Source: Steroidobacteraceae bacterium (GTDB taxonomy: Bacteria; Pseudomonadota; Gammaproteobacteria; Steroidobacterales; Steroidobacteraceae). Taken from it: a DNA stretch of 64,000 nucleotides. The stretch covers positions 124,001-188,000 of the forward strand of contig JABAQU010000002.1 of NCBI GenBank assembly GCA_019187185.1. Reading direction: 5' to 3'. The position numbers and the translations under genes were made by a program. Position 1 is the first letter of the stretch. Each line of letters begins with the position of its first letter. Positions 1 through 8,744 of the stretch are shown here, piece by piece. Under the pieces are notes generated by a model. It was not told where the DNA came from, made no database searches, and worked only from the letters and a program-made list of their open reading frames with translations.

Positions 1-1513
1 TCACGATCTGCTCGTGCGCGACGTGGTTGTGCTCGAGGTTGCGGATCAGCGCGGATGGCACGACGCCGGAGTGGCTCGCAAGGAAGATCCCCGTGCCCGG
101 TACACGCGTCGCACCGGTCAGCAGCTGCGGGAGCCTGTCGAGCGGCACGGCCTGGCGCGCCAGCGCCCGCCTCAGCCGCAAGCGGCCCTCGCGCCAAGTC
201 CAGAATATCGCGAACAGGACCGCAGCGAGCGCGATCGGCACCCAGCCGCCGTCGTCGAGCTTCGTCATGTTGCCGCACACGAATGCCGCATCGACGATCA
301 GCAGGCTGCCGAACACCAGTGCCGTCGCCACGACCGGCCAGCGCCATTCCGTATGCGCCACGACCGCACCGAGGAGCGTCGTCACGAACATCGTACCGAC
401 CACCGCGGCGCCATACGCGCCCGACAGCGCACCGGACGTGCCGAACCCGAGCACGAACGCCATCACGGCGATCAGCAGCAGCGCGTTGACGACGGGCACA
501 TAGATCTGGCCGTGCTCGAGCGCCGAGGTCTGCAGCACGCGCATGCGTGGCAGCAGGTCGAGCTGCATCGCCTGGCGCGTGACGGAAAATGCGCCGGTGA
601 TCACGGCCTGCGAGGCGATCACGGACGCCGCCGTCGCGAGCAGCACGAGCAGCGGCAGCGCCTCGTGCGGCACGAGGAAATACAGCGGGTGGGCCATCGA
701 TGCCGGCTGCTCGAGCAGCTGTGCACCCTGGCCGTAGTAGTTGAGCATCAGCGCGGGCCACACGAGGGCGAACCAGGCGTTGCGTACCGGGCGCTTGCCG
801 AAGTGACCCATGTCGGCGTAGAGCGCCTCGCCGCCGGTGAGCGCGAGGAACACCGCACCGAGGATCGCAAACCCGAGCCCCGGGTGGCTCGCGAGCAGCC
901 AGATCGCCCAGCGCGGGTCGAGCGCCGCGAGCACCGCAGGGCCGTGCGCGATCGCGATGACGCCGGTGACACCGAGGGTCACGAACCAGACGAGCATGAC
1001 GGGCCCGAAGAGCCGTGCCACGCGCTCGGTGCCGCGCCGCTGGATTGCAAAGAGCGCGATCAGGATGCCGAGCGTGGCGGGTATGACGATGCGTTCGAAC
1101 CCCGGATCGAGGAGCTCCATGCCTTCGACCGCACTCAGCACCGTGATGGCGGGCGTGATCAGCGCGTCGCAGTAGAACAGCGCCGCGCCGGCCAGCGCGA
1201 GGATTGCCACCCAGCGGATGCGGGGCGAATGCGGATCGATGTGCTTCTGCACGAGCGCGAACAGCGCGAGGATGCCGCCCTCGCCCTGGTTGTCGGCGCG
1301 CAGCATCAGCGTCACGTACTTCAGCGTGACGACGACGAACAGGCTCCACGAGATCAGCGACAGCACGCCAAGCACGGCGGCGGCATCGCCGGCATCGGCG
1401 CCGGTCGCGTCGAGCGAAACCTTGAGCGCGTACAGCGGGCTCGTGCCGATATCGCCGAAGACGACGCCGAGCGCGCCGACGAGGGCAGGCAGGTTTGCGC
1501 GTGTGTCGCTCAC
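1..1513 (-). CDS. kup: Kup-type potassium uptake permease (C-terminus off the window)
   Basis: Low-affinity K+:H+ symporter of the inner membrane (KUP/HAK/KT family). The translation opens with the family hallmark LGVVFGDIGTSPLYALK within the first 30 residues and then shows repeated hydrophobic segments, including the conserved ADNQGEGGILALFAL stretch and ALTGGEALYADMGHFG. About 504 codons lie inside the window; the family is usually 620-630 residues, so the cytoplasmic C-terminal part is missing here. I start it at the GTG at 1513, whose GTGA overlaps the stop codon of the upstream SDR gene by four bases, which implies translational coupling. It is the last gene of a PLD-SDR-kup series, an unusual set of neighbours for kup. 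Confidence 0.93.
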   Translation of the reverse strand, partial: MSDTRANLPALVGALGVVFGDIGTSPLYALKVSLDATGADAGDAAAVLGVLSLISWSLFVVVTLKYVTLMLRADNQGEGGILALFALVQKHIDPHSPRIRWVAILALAGAALFYCDALITPAITVLSAVEGMELLDPGFERIVIPATLGILIALFAIQRRGTERVARLFGPVMLVWFVTLGVTGVIAIAHGPAVLAALDPRWAIWLLASHPGLGFAILGAVFLALTGGEALYADMGHFGKRPVRNAWFALVWPALMLNYYGQGAQLLEQPASMAHPLYFLVPHEALPLLVLLATAASVIASQAVITGAFSVTRQAMQLDLLPRMRVLQTSALEHGQIYVPVVNALLLIAVMAFVLGFGTSGALSGAYGAAVVGTMFVTTLLGAVVAHTEWRWPVVATALVFGSLLIVDAAFVCGNMTKLDDGGWVPIALAAVLFAIFWTWREGRLRLRRALARQAVPLDRLPQLLTGATRVPGTGIFLASHSGVVPSALIRNLEHNHVAHEQIV

Positions 1514-2523
1514 GTGAGCCAGGGGCGCGTGAGACCTTCGGAGACCGACCACAGTTTCGCGGCGAGTGCGCGATCCTCCATGCGCCCGCCCGGAATCTCG
1601 GGATTGCAGTTGGCGAAATAGCGGCCGGTCACGCCAGCGAGCCGCGGGTTCGTCGCGACGTAGCACTGGGTCGCCGCCCCCTCGGGGACGCTCTTCATGA
1701 AAGTCCAGCCGATCAGCTCGCTCAGCACTTTCTTCCACTCGGGGAAATGCCTGCCGAGCTTCGTCTTGATGATTCCCGGGTGCACCGAATTCGACGTCGC
1801 GTTCGTGCCGGCGAGCCGGCGCGCGAGCTCGAGCGAGAAGAGCCCGTTCGCGAGCTTGCTCTGGCCATAGGCCCGGTTCGCGTCGTACTCGCCGCGCTCG
1901 CCGGAGAGATTGTCGAACTCGATGCCCTCGGGCGGCGCCCAGATGTAGCCACGGCTCGACAGCACGACGACGCGGCCCCGGGGTGCCGCGACGACGCGGT
2001 CGAGCAGGCGATTGACGAGCAGGAAATGGCCGAGGTGGTTGGTGACGAAATGCTTCTCGAGGCCGCCGACCTGCTCGAGCGTCGGCAATGCCATGATGCC
2101 GGCATTGCAGACGAGCATGTCGATCGCGACTCCCGCGCGACGCACCGCCTCGGCACAGGCGACGACCGAATCGAAGTCGGTCAGTTCGAGCGCGAGCGGC
2201 GTGGCCCTGTCGCCCGCCGCGGCGCAGGCCGCCGCGGCCTTTTCGAGCGTGCGCCCCGTGCCGAACACATGGGCACCGCGCAGCGTCAGCACGCGCAGGG
2301 TCTCGGCGCCGAGCCCGGACGTGACGCCGGTGACGAGGGCCACGCGGCCACCGAGATCGAGCCCCGCCGTCACCTCTTCGGCCGTCGAGTCCGCGCCGTA
2401 CGGGCCGAGCGGCACGCCGGCGGGGCGCTGCGGCCCATTGCCGCGCAGTCGCTGCGCGACGAGGGCCGCCGTTCCGGCGGCCACCGCCGCTCCTGCCAGG
2501 GCGAGTGCCTTGCGGCGATTCAT
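1510..2523 (-). CDS. Short-chain dehydrogenase/reductase with N-terminal export or anchor segment
   Basis: Classical-type SDR of 337 residues, in the retinol-dehydrogenase/WWOX-like branch. It has a Rossmann NAD(P) motif TGVTSGLG at residues 65-72, CNAG at 139-142, a catalytic Ser at 189/190 and YGQSK with Tyr219 and Lys223. Residues 1-24 begin MNRRKALALA and form an Arg-led hydrophobic stretch, so the protein may be membrane anchored or exported. The ATG at 2523 forms TGATG with the stop of the phospholipase gene, so the two are translated in tandem. The substrate cannot be read from the sequence; lipophilic alcohols or aldehydes are typical of this branch. Confidence 0.88.
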   Translation of the reverse strand: MNRRKALALAGAAVAAGTAALVAQRLRGNGPQRPAGVPLGPYGADSTAEEVTAGLDLGGRVALVTGVTSGLGAETLRVLTLRGAHVFGTGRTLEKAAAACAAAGDRATPLALELTDFDSVVACAEAVRRAGVAIDMLVCNAGIMALPTLEQVGGLEKHFVTNHLGHFLLVNRLLDRVVAAPRGRVVVLSSRGYIWAPPEGIEFDNLSGERGEYDANRAYGQSKLANGLFSLELARRLAGTNATSNSVHPGIIKTKLGRHFPEWKKVLSELIGWTFMKSVPEGAATQCYVATNPRLAGVTGRYFANCNPEIPGGRMEDRALAAKLWSVSEGLTRPWLT

Positions 2524-4100
2524 CAGATCTGGCTCTCGACGAAGGGCAACAGTCCCGCGAGCCACACCATCAGGCGCTTCCACCATGCCGTATCGGGTTC
2601 GTGATCGTACCGCATCGCGCCGTCCGTGCCCTCGGCAGTCCAGATGAGCGCGTCCGATGCACCTTGCGGCCCGTCCCGCAGCGTCACGGCATAACTGAAG
2701 GCAGGTGAGATCGCGCGCTCGAACAGTGCAGCCGCCTCGCGTGCGAGCACTTCGCTGTCGATCAGGAGCCCGATCTCGGTATTGTGCTCGATCGAACGCG
2801 GATCGAGGTTGATCGATCCGACGAACAGCGCGCGACGGTCGATCACGAAGAACTTCGCGTGCAGGCTCACGAACTCCGAGCCGAACAGGCGGCGATTCTG
2901 GCGTCGGGTGGCCAGGTCCGACGTCACGCGCAGTTCGTGCAGCGTGACACCACCGCGCAGCAGCGCGGCGCGATAGCGCGCATAGCCGCTGTGCACGATG
3001 CCGACGTCGTTCGCCGCGAGCGAATTCGTGAGCACCGACACGTCGATGCCGTCCTTCGCCAGCGCCGTCAGCACGGCAACCCCGCGCTCGCCCGGCACGA
3101 AGTACGGCGAGCTCACGAGCAGCTGGCGCCGGGCACCCTGCGCCTCGCGCTGCAGGCGCTCGATCAGGAAGCTGCTGCGATCGGCCGCCGGCGCGTCCAC
3201 CTTCGAGGGGTGATCGGCGATCACGCGGGCCGTGCCGAGCGTCAGGCCGAGCGTGTTCGAGGCAAATTCCCGCGCGATCGACGAGTTCTCGATCGCGCTG
3301 ACGTAGGGCGAATCGCGCAGCCGCTCGCGGTGCGCAGCCAGCGCGGCGCGCACCGATGCGAGGTCGGCCGCGGACGGCGCCTCATCGAGCAGCGCCGAGG
3401 CCGGCACCGCGAGGTGGCTGTTCCAGTATTCATCGAACGACGCGGAAGCCTCCGCGGCCACGGGCCCGACCGCGAGCACGTCGAGGTCGCGAAAATTCAG
3501 CTGCTTCTTCAGATCGAAATACTCGTCGCCGATGTTGCGCCCGCCGATGATCACGGCATGGTTGTCGGCCGCGAACAGCTTGTTGTGCATGCGGCGGTTC
3601 AGGCGGCGGGTCAGCAGGAAATCGACCGCGCGCGCGACCGGGCCGCGCCGCCGGGTCCACGGATTGAAGAGACGCACTTCGATCGCCGGATGCGAGTCGA
3701 GGATCGCGATGGCCCGATCGTGCGATGCCGCGTAGATGTCGTCCAGCAGGATGCGCACGCGCACGCCGCGGTCGGCCGCGGCGAGCAGCTCGCCGACGAG
3801 CAGCCGCCCGGTGTCGTCGGCGTTGATCATGTAGTACTGCAGGTCGAGTGTGCGCGCCGCGCCGCGCGCGAGCAGCGCACGGGCGACGAACGCGTCGACG
3901 CCGTCGGGCAGCAGGCGCAGGCCCGATTCGTCGGGCTGCGCCTGCGCGAGCCCGGAGAACATGCGGTGGACGGCCGTCACGGTACTGTCGTCGACGGCCA
4001 TGGATGCCGCGCGCGGCGCGTGCAGATCGAGGCTCTGGCACGCCGCCAGCAACGGCACGAGTGGCCAGGCGCCAAGCGCGCGGGAGACACCCCTCAACAC
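2523..4100 (-). CDS. Phospholipase D / cardiolipin synthase-like lipoprotein
   Basis: PLD-superfamily enzyme of 525 residues with two HKD motifs: His172-x-Lys174...Asp179 (RMHNKLFAAD) followed by GGRNIGDEYF, and His414-x-Lys416...Asp421 (SLHAKFFVID) followed by GSINLDPRS. These match the ClsC/YmdC-like branch, which transfers phosphatidyl groups between phospholipids. The N-terminus ends in LLAAC with Cys21, a lipobox, so the mature protein should be a lipoprotein facing the periplasm. The C-terminus carries a hydrophobic segment (WLAGLLPF). Start is a GTG at 4100; it faces away from the histidine kinase gene across an 80-base gap. Cardiolipin synthesis is likely, but PLD hydrolysis cannot be excluded. 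Confidence 0.9.
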   Translation of the reverse strand: MLRGVSRALGAWPLVPLLAACQSLDLHAPRAASMAVDDSTVTAVHRMFSGLAQAQPDESGLRLLPDGVDAFVARALLARGAARTLDLQYYMINADDTGRLLVGELLAAADRGVRVRILLDDIYAASHDRAIAILDSHPAIEVRLFNPWTRRRGPVARAVDFLLTRRLNRRMHNKLFAADNHAVIIGGRNIGDEYFDLKKQLNFRDLDVLAVGPVAAEASASFDEYWNSHLAVPASALLDEAPSAADLASVRAALAAHRERLRDSPYVSAIENSSIAREFASNTLGLTLGTARVIADHPSKVDAPAADRSSFLIERLQREAQGARRQLLVSSPYFVPGERGVAVLTALAKDGIDVSVLTNSLAANDVGIVHSGYARYRAALLRGGVTLHELRVTSDLATRRQNRRLFGSEFVSLHAKFFVIDRRALFVGSINLDPRSIEHNTEIGLLIDSEVLAREAAALFERAISPAFSYAVTLRDGPQGASDALIWTAEGTDGAMRYDHEPDTAWWKRLMVWLAGLLPFVESQI

Positions 4101-4180
4101 CAGAGCCGCTTTGCGCCCAAGACCCTGCCCTCGTCACGGATCGCCGGACACGTTAGCCTACTGCAAACGGTGGCGCGAGG

Positions 4181-5302
4181 TTGAGCCCCATTCCCGGCGA
4201 CGCACAAGACCTGCTACGCGAGGCCCAGGAAATTGCCCAGCTGGGCAATACCGAGTTCTATGTACCGGACAACGGCGTCAATTACTGGTCGCCGCAGGTC
4301 TACCGCATGCTCGGCATCGACCCTTCGGAGCGCCCCTCGCATGCCCGCATCTTCGCGGGTCTGCACCCGGAGGACCGCGACCGCTGCCTGATCGCGTGGT
4401 CGCGCGCGATCCGCGGCACGGGCCGCCTCGAACTCAGCTACCGGTTCGTGCGCGCCGACGGCTCGGCACGTCATATCGAGGCGCGTTACCGCCTGTCGCG
4501 CGCCGAGGGGGGCAGCCTGCGTGCGGTCGGTACGCTGCACGACGTCACCGAGCGCAAGACCGCGGAAGATGCGGCGCGCCTCGCGCAAGCCCGCCTGAAC
4601 GAGGTGGGCCGGCTCGCGACACTCGGCGAAATAGCGGCCGGCATCTCCCACGAGCTGAACCAGCCGCTCGCGGCGATCACCAACTATGCGCGCGCCTGCG
4701 AGCGGCTGCTCGCGATGCCGCAGCCGGACATGCCGGAGGTCTCCGCGGCGCTCGGCGAAATCACGGCACAGGCGATGCGCGCCGGCGAGATCATCCACCG
4801 CCTGCGCGGCATGATCCGCCATCGCGAGACCCATCGCACGGTCGTCGCGCCGAACGATCTCGTGCGCGGCGTCATGAGTCTCCTCGAGATGGACGCCCGC
4901 GCATCCCGCAGCACGTTGCGCTTCGACCTCGCGCCCGACCTGCCGCGCGTGCTGGTCGACGGCGTGCAGATCGAGCAGGTGATCGTCAACCTCGTGCACA
5001 ATGCGGCGGAAGCGCTCACCAGCACGGGCGAACCGGGAGGCGAGATCGTGATCCGCACGGCGATGGGAGAGTCCGGCCAGGTGGAAGTCAGCGTGTCCGA
5101 CAACGGGCCAGGACTCGCCGCCGGTGCCGAAGCGCGGATCTTCGAGCCGTTCTTCACGACGAAGGCCGAGGGTACCGGTCTCGGGCTCGCGATCAGCCGC
5201 ACCATCCTCGAAGCGCACCGCAGCCAGCTCGGCTACCTGCCGAATCAGCCGCGCGGCGCGCGCTTCGCGTTCAACCTGCCACTCGCACCGGAAATGTCAT
5301 GA
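4181..5302 (+). CDS. Soluble PAS-domain sensor histidine kinase, FixL-like
   Basis: Sensor kinase of 373 residues without membrane segments. A PAS domain covers roughly residues 20-130 and ends in the DVTERK signature. The HisKA dimerisation helix carries the phospho-acceptor His157 in GISHELNQPLAAI. The ATPase domain shows the N box (VNLVHNAAEAL), G1 (DNGPGLA), F box (FEPFFTTK) and G2 (GTGLGLAIS). This is the HisKA-ELNQPL subgroup of FixL, DctB and similar kinases. Whether the PAS binds haem, as in FixL, is not evident. The start is the TTG at 4181, the only common start after the upstream in-frame stop; its purine-rich GCGAGG sits unusually close. It overlaps its regulator gene by four bases. 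Confidence 0.92.
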   Translation: MSPIPGDAQDLLREAQEIAQLGNTEFYVPDNGVNYWSPQVYRMLGIDPSERPSHARIFAGLHPEDRDRCLIAWSRAIRGTGRLELSYRFVRADGSARHIEARYRLSRAEGGSLRAVGTLHDVTERKTAEDAARLAQARLNEVGRLATLGEIAAGISHELNQPLAAITNYARACERLLAMPQPDMPEVSAALGEITAQAMRAGEIIHRLRGMIRHRETHRTVVAPNDLVRGVMSLLEMDARASRSTLRFDLAPDLPRVLVDGVQIEQVIVNLVHNAAEALTSTGEPGGEIVIRTAMGESGQVEVSVSDNGPGLAAGAEARIFEPFFTTKAEGTGLGLAISRTILEAHRSQLGYLPNQPRGARFAFNLPLAPEMS

Positions 5303-5919
5303 AAAACGGCACCCCCACGGTCTTCGTCATCGACGACGACGATGCGGTCAGGAGTTCGCTGCGCCTGCTGTTCAAGTCCTACGGCCTCGAGGCGGTCCTG
5401 CACGCATCGGCCGACGAATTCCTCGCCAGCTACGACCTGACGCGCCCCGGCTGCGTCGTGCTCGACGTGCGCATGCCCGGCATGAGCGGGCTCGAGCTGC
5501 AGCAGCGGCTCAATGCGCAGGGCGCGACCATCCCCATCGTGTTCATCACCGGCCACGGCGACGTGCCGATGGCGGTCGAGGCGATGCAGGCCGGCGCGTT
5601 CGATTTCCTGCAAAAGCCGTTCCGCGACGATGACCTGCTCGCACGCGTGCAGAAGGCGCTCGCCCGCGACGCCGAACTGCGCGCGCTGCTGCGCACACGG
5701 CACGACACGCGCGCGCGGCTCGCCACGCTGACGCCGCGCGAGCGCGACGTGCTCGATCTCGTGGTGGTCGGCAAGGCAAACAAGGTGATCGCGGCCGATC
5801 TCGGGCTCAGCCAGCGTACCGTGGAAATCCACCGGGCACGGGTCATGGAGAAGATGGACGCCGCGTCGCTCGCGCAGCTCGTGCGGATGGTGCTCGACCT
5901 CGAGCGGTCCGCCGGCTAG
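5299..5919 (+). CDS. FixJ-family response regulator
   Basis: Two-domain regulator of 206 residues. The receiver domain has the acidic pocket DDDD at residues 12-15, phospho-acceptor Asp56 in VVLDVRMPGMSG, and Lys106 in FLQKPF. A LuxR-type helix-turn-helix follows (LTPRERDVLDLVV ... LSQRTVEIHRARVMEKM). Its ATG at 5299 overlaps the kinase stop codon (ATGA), so this is its cognate pair. It ends directly against the convergent PEP carboxylase gene with no spacer and no fixK, cytochrome oxidase or other usual FixJ target nearby, so its targets are unknown. Confidence 0.94.
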   Translation: MKNGTPTVFVIDDDDAVRSSLRLLFKSYGLEAVLHASADEFLASYDLTRPGCVVLDVRMPGMSGLELQQRLNAQGATIPIVFITGHGDVPMAVEAMQAGAFDFLQKPFRDDDLLARVQKALARDAELRALLRTRHDTRARLATLTPRERDVLDLVVVGKANKVIAADLGLSQRTVEIHRARVMEKMDAASLAQLVRMVLDLERSAG

Positions 5920-8652
5920 CTAGCCGGTGCTCTGCAGGCCCTGCGCGATGCCGCCGATGCTCGCGAGCAGCGCATCGAACAGATCGCGGTCCTGGCGCCG
6001 CGTCGCGCGCCAGCGTGCGAGCAGGTCGACCTGCATCAGGTTCATCGGGTCGACATAGGGGTTGCGCAGCCGGATCGAGCGCTGCAGGGTCGGGTCCCCG
6101 TCGAGCAGTTCGCCGTAGTCCTTGATCGCAAGCACCGCGTCGCGCGCGCGCGCGTACTCCGTCGTGATCGCGCTGAACCAGGGTTGCGGGCCCGGCGCGA
6201 GCGAATCGTAGTTGCGCGCGATCTCCATGTCGGCCCGCGCCAGCATCGTCTCGACGTCGTCGACGAGGTTGCGCAGGAAGTACCAGCTGTCGCAGGCGTC
6301 GCGCACGAATGCGAGACCCGACTCCTCGATCAGTGCCGCGAGCCCGGTGCCTGCGCCATACCATCCCGGCAGCATGCAGCGCGACTGAGTCCAGGCGAAC
6401 ACCCAGGGCACCGCACGCAGCGCGTCGAACCCGTGCCCTTCGTCGCGCCAGGCGGGGCGCGAACCGATCTGCATGCGCTCGATCGCGTCGATCGGCGTCG
6501 CCGCCAGGAAATACTCGAAGAACCCGGCGCTGTCGCGCACCAGCGCGTGATAGGCGGCGCGACTCGTGTCGGCGAGGTGCTGCGCCGCATCGAGCAATGC
6601 CGGTGCCACCTGCGCCGGTGTGCCGCGCAGCGTCGCCGCAGTGCCGAGAGCGAGGGCGTTGAAGGCGCGCTCGAGCGTGCGCAGCGCGATCGGCCGCAGG
6701 CCGTAGTTCTGGTTGATGACCTCGCCCTGTTCTGTCAGGCGCAGCACGCCGTTCAGCGACTCGGGCGGCGCCGCGCGCACCAGCGCGTCGATGCGCCCGC
6801 CGCCGCGCGCGACGCTGCCGCCGCGGCCCCGGAATATGACGTGACGCTCCTCTGCGCCCGCGAGCGTCGTCGCGAGCATCTGCTCGGCGCGATAGACCGC
6901 GACGCGCGAGGCGCACAGGCCCCCGTCCTTGTTCGTGTCGGAGTAGCCGACCATCACGCACTGGCGGCGTCCGCGCGCCTCGAGGTGGCGGCGATAGAGC
7001 GGGTCGTCGAGCAGCTGGCGCATCACGCCGGCGCAACCGGCCAGCGTCTCGATGCTCTCGAACATCGGCGCGAAATCGAGCGCCACTTCGCCCGAATGCT
7101 TGTCGTAGGCCTCGGCCCAGCGCGCGATCAGGAGCGGCGCGAGTATGTCGTCGGCTGACCGGGTCGAGCCGACGATGTAATAGCCGATGGCATCGCGCCC
7201 GTACCGGTGACGCGCCTGGATGATCGCCTCGAACACTGCCACCGCGCGCTTGCCGAGCGCGTCGAGCTCGCGGCGCGGCCCGAGGTCGCGCTCGATCGCG
7301 GCAACCAGCCGGTCGTGGCGCTCGGCACCGGGGCGCTCGAGCCACTTCACGTCGTCGAGACCCCGGGCGAGCACCTGGTGATGCACGTCCGCGTGCTGGC
7401 GCACGTCGAGGGTCGCGAAATGAAAGCCGAAGGTCTCGACCCGCCGGATCAGTCGGCGCACGAGATAGAGCCCCGCGTGGCCCCCCTTGTTCGCCGCGAG
7501 GCTGCCCGCGATCAGTCCGAGGTCGTCGAGCAGCTGGCGTGCATTCTCGTACGCGGTCGCGCGGCCGTCGTAGGTGGCGCGCAGGCGCTCGGCGATCTGG
7601 CCGAGGAATACGCGATAGGGCATGCGGTCGTGCCGGGCCGGGGTAGCCGCCTGCGCCGCCGGCACCAGTGACATGTAGCGCTCGATGTGCTTCGCGAGCG
7701 CCGGGCTCACGCCGATGCGGCTCGCGCTCTGCGAGAGGATCTGCGCGAGGTTCTGGCACTCGCCGAAATAGGCGTTGATGATGACCTGGTGCTGGCGTGC
7801 GAGCGTTTCGCGGATCGTCTTCGCGTTGACGTCGGGGTTGCCGTCCATGTCGCCGCCGACCCAGCTGCCGAAGCGGATCAGCACCGGCAATTCGATCGTC
7901 TCGGCCGACGCGCCGTAGAGCTTCTCGAGCGCGAGCGCAATCTCGTCGTAGAAGGCCGGCAGCACGCGGTAGAGCACTTCGGCGATGTAGAACATCACGT
8001 GCTCGCGCTCGTCCGCGACGGTCAGGCGATCGCGCGGATGGTCTTCCGTCTGCCATGCTGTCGTCATCTCGGTACGCACGCGACCCCAGAGGCCGCGCGT
8101 TTCCTGCGGCGTCAAGGTCGGGTCGAGACGATCGAGGAGCATTTCCGCGACGCGCTGCTGCTTGCGCAGGATCGTGCGGCGGGTCGATTCGGTCGGGTGC
8201 GCCGTGAACACGGGCTCGATGCGCAGCTTGCCGAGGAGCGCGAGCACGTCCGCGAGCGTCGCCCCGCCCGCCTTCAGTGCACCGAGCGCATCTTCCACGC
8301 CGCCCGGCTGCGGACGACCGCTGTCCGCGAGGAAGTACTCCTTGCGCCGCCGGATACGGTGCACCTTCTCGGCGAGATTGACCGCCTGGAACCAGGCCGT
8401 GAATGCACGCACGAGGTCGCGCGCCATCGCCGGGGGCCGCCCGCGCACGCGCACGGCCAGCTCCTCGCCCGCTGCCGTTTCGCCAGCCCGGTGACGGATG
8501 GCGAGCACCCGGTCACGCTCGACGAGATCGAGGAGCGCATCCCCGCCCTGCTCGCGCAGGATCTCGCCGACGAGCCCGCCGAGCGCATGCACGTCGTCAC
8601 GCAGCGCCTCGTGTTTCGGCGGGAACTGGATGTCGTGGCGGTTCACGGCCAC
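5920..8652 (-). CDS. ppc: Phosphoenolpyruvate carboxylase
   Basis: Carboxylates PEP to oxaloacetate to refill the TCA cycle. At 910 residues it has the normal bacterial length. Signature motifs are VFTAHPTESTRRT with catalytic His152, GYSDTNKDGG, and FRGRGGSVARGGG, and it ends in the usual QxTG tail. The GTG at 8652 is the first start and gives a typical N-terminus, with GTG at 8646 as an alternative. No Shine-Dalgarno sequence is visible, and a perfect 33-bp inverted repeat begins nine bases upstream of this codon, so the normal leader appears to have been displaced or replaced. Confidence 0.96.
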   Translation of the reverse strand: MAVNRHDIQFPPKHEALRDDVHALGGLVGEILREQGGDALLDLVERDRVLAIRHRAGETAAGEELAVRVRGRPPAMARDLVRAFTAWFQAVNLAEKVHRIRRRKEYFLADSGRPQPGGVEDALGALKAGGATLADVLALLGKLRIEPVFTAHPTESTRRTILRKQQRVAEMLLDRLDPTLTPQETRGLWGRVRTEMTTAWQTEDHPRDRLTVADEREHVMFYIAEVLYRVLPAFYDEIALALEKLYGASAETIELPVLIRFGSWVGGDMDGNPDVNAKTIRETLARQHQVIINAYFGECQNLAQILSQSASRIGVSPALAKHIERYMSLVPAAQAATPARHDRMPYRVFLGQIAERLRATYDGRATAYENARQLLDDLGLIAGSLAANKGGHAGLYLVRRLIRRVETFGFHFATLDVRQHADVHHQVLARGLDDVKWLERPGAERHDRLVAAIERDLGPRRELDALGKRAVAVFEAIIQARHRYGRDAIGYYIVGSTRSADDILAPLLIARWAEAYDKHSGEVALDFAPMFESIETLAGCAGVMRQLLDDPLYRRHLEARGRRQCVMVGYSDTNKDGGLCASRVAVYRAEQMLATTLAGAEERHVIFRGRGGSVARGGGRIDALVRAAPPESLNGVLRLTEQGEVINQNYGLRPIALRTLERAFNALALGTAATLRGTPAQVAPALLDAAQHLADTSRAAYHALVRDSAGFFEYFLAATPIDAIERMQIGSRPAWRDEGHGFDALRAVPWVFAWTQSRCMLPGWYGAGTGLAALIEESGLAFVRDACDSWYFLRNLVDDVETMLARADMEIARNYDSLAPGPQPWFSAITTEYARARDAVLAIKDYGELLDGDPTLQRSIRLRNPYVDPMNLMQVDLLARWRATRRQDRDLFDALLASIGGIAQGLQSTG

Positions 8653-8661
8653 GTAGTCTAA

Positions 8662-8738
8662 CTGGTGCCGGGTTTTCGGTTATTCGGTTATTGGGGCGGA
8701 GCACGCCAATAACCGAATAACCGAAAACCCGGCACCAG
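8662..8738. repeat. Perfect 33-bp inverted repeat (REP/MITE-like or terminator)
   Basis: Positions 8662-8694 and 8706-8738 are exact reverse complements (33 of 33), separated by an 11-base loop. Each arm contains two tandem copies of CGGTTATT and is markedly more AT-rich than the flanks. It lies between the stop of the TonB receptor (8745, six bases away) and the start of ppc (8652, nine bases away). The hairpin could stop transcription from the receptor gene, but no T-tract follows the stem. Perfect arms of this length look like a recently inserted palindromic element. Confidence 0.85.
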
Positions 8739-8744
8739 GCTTTG

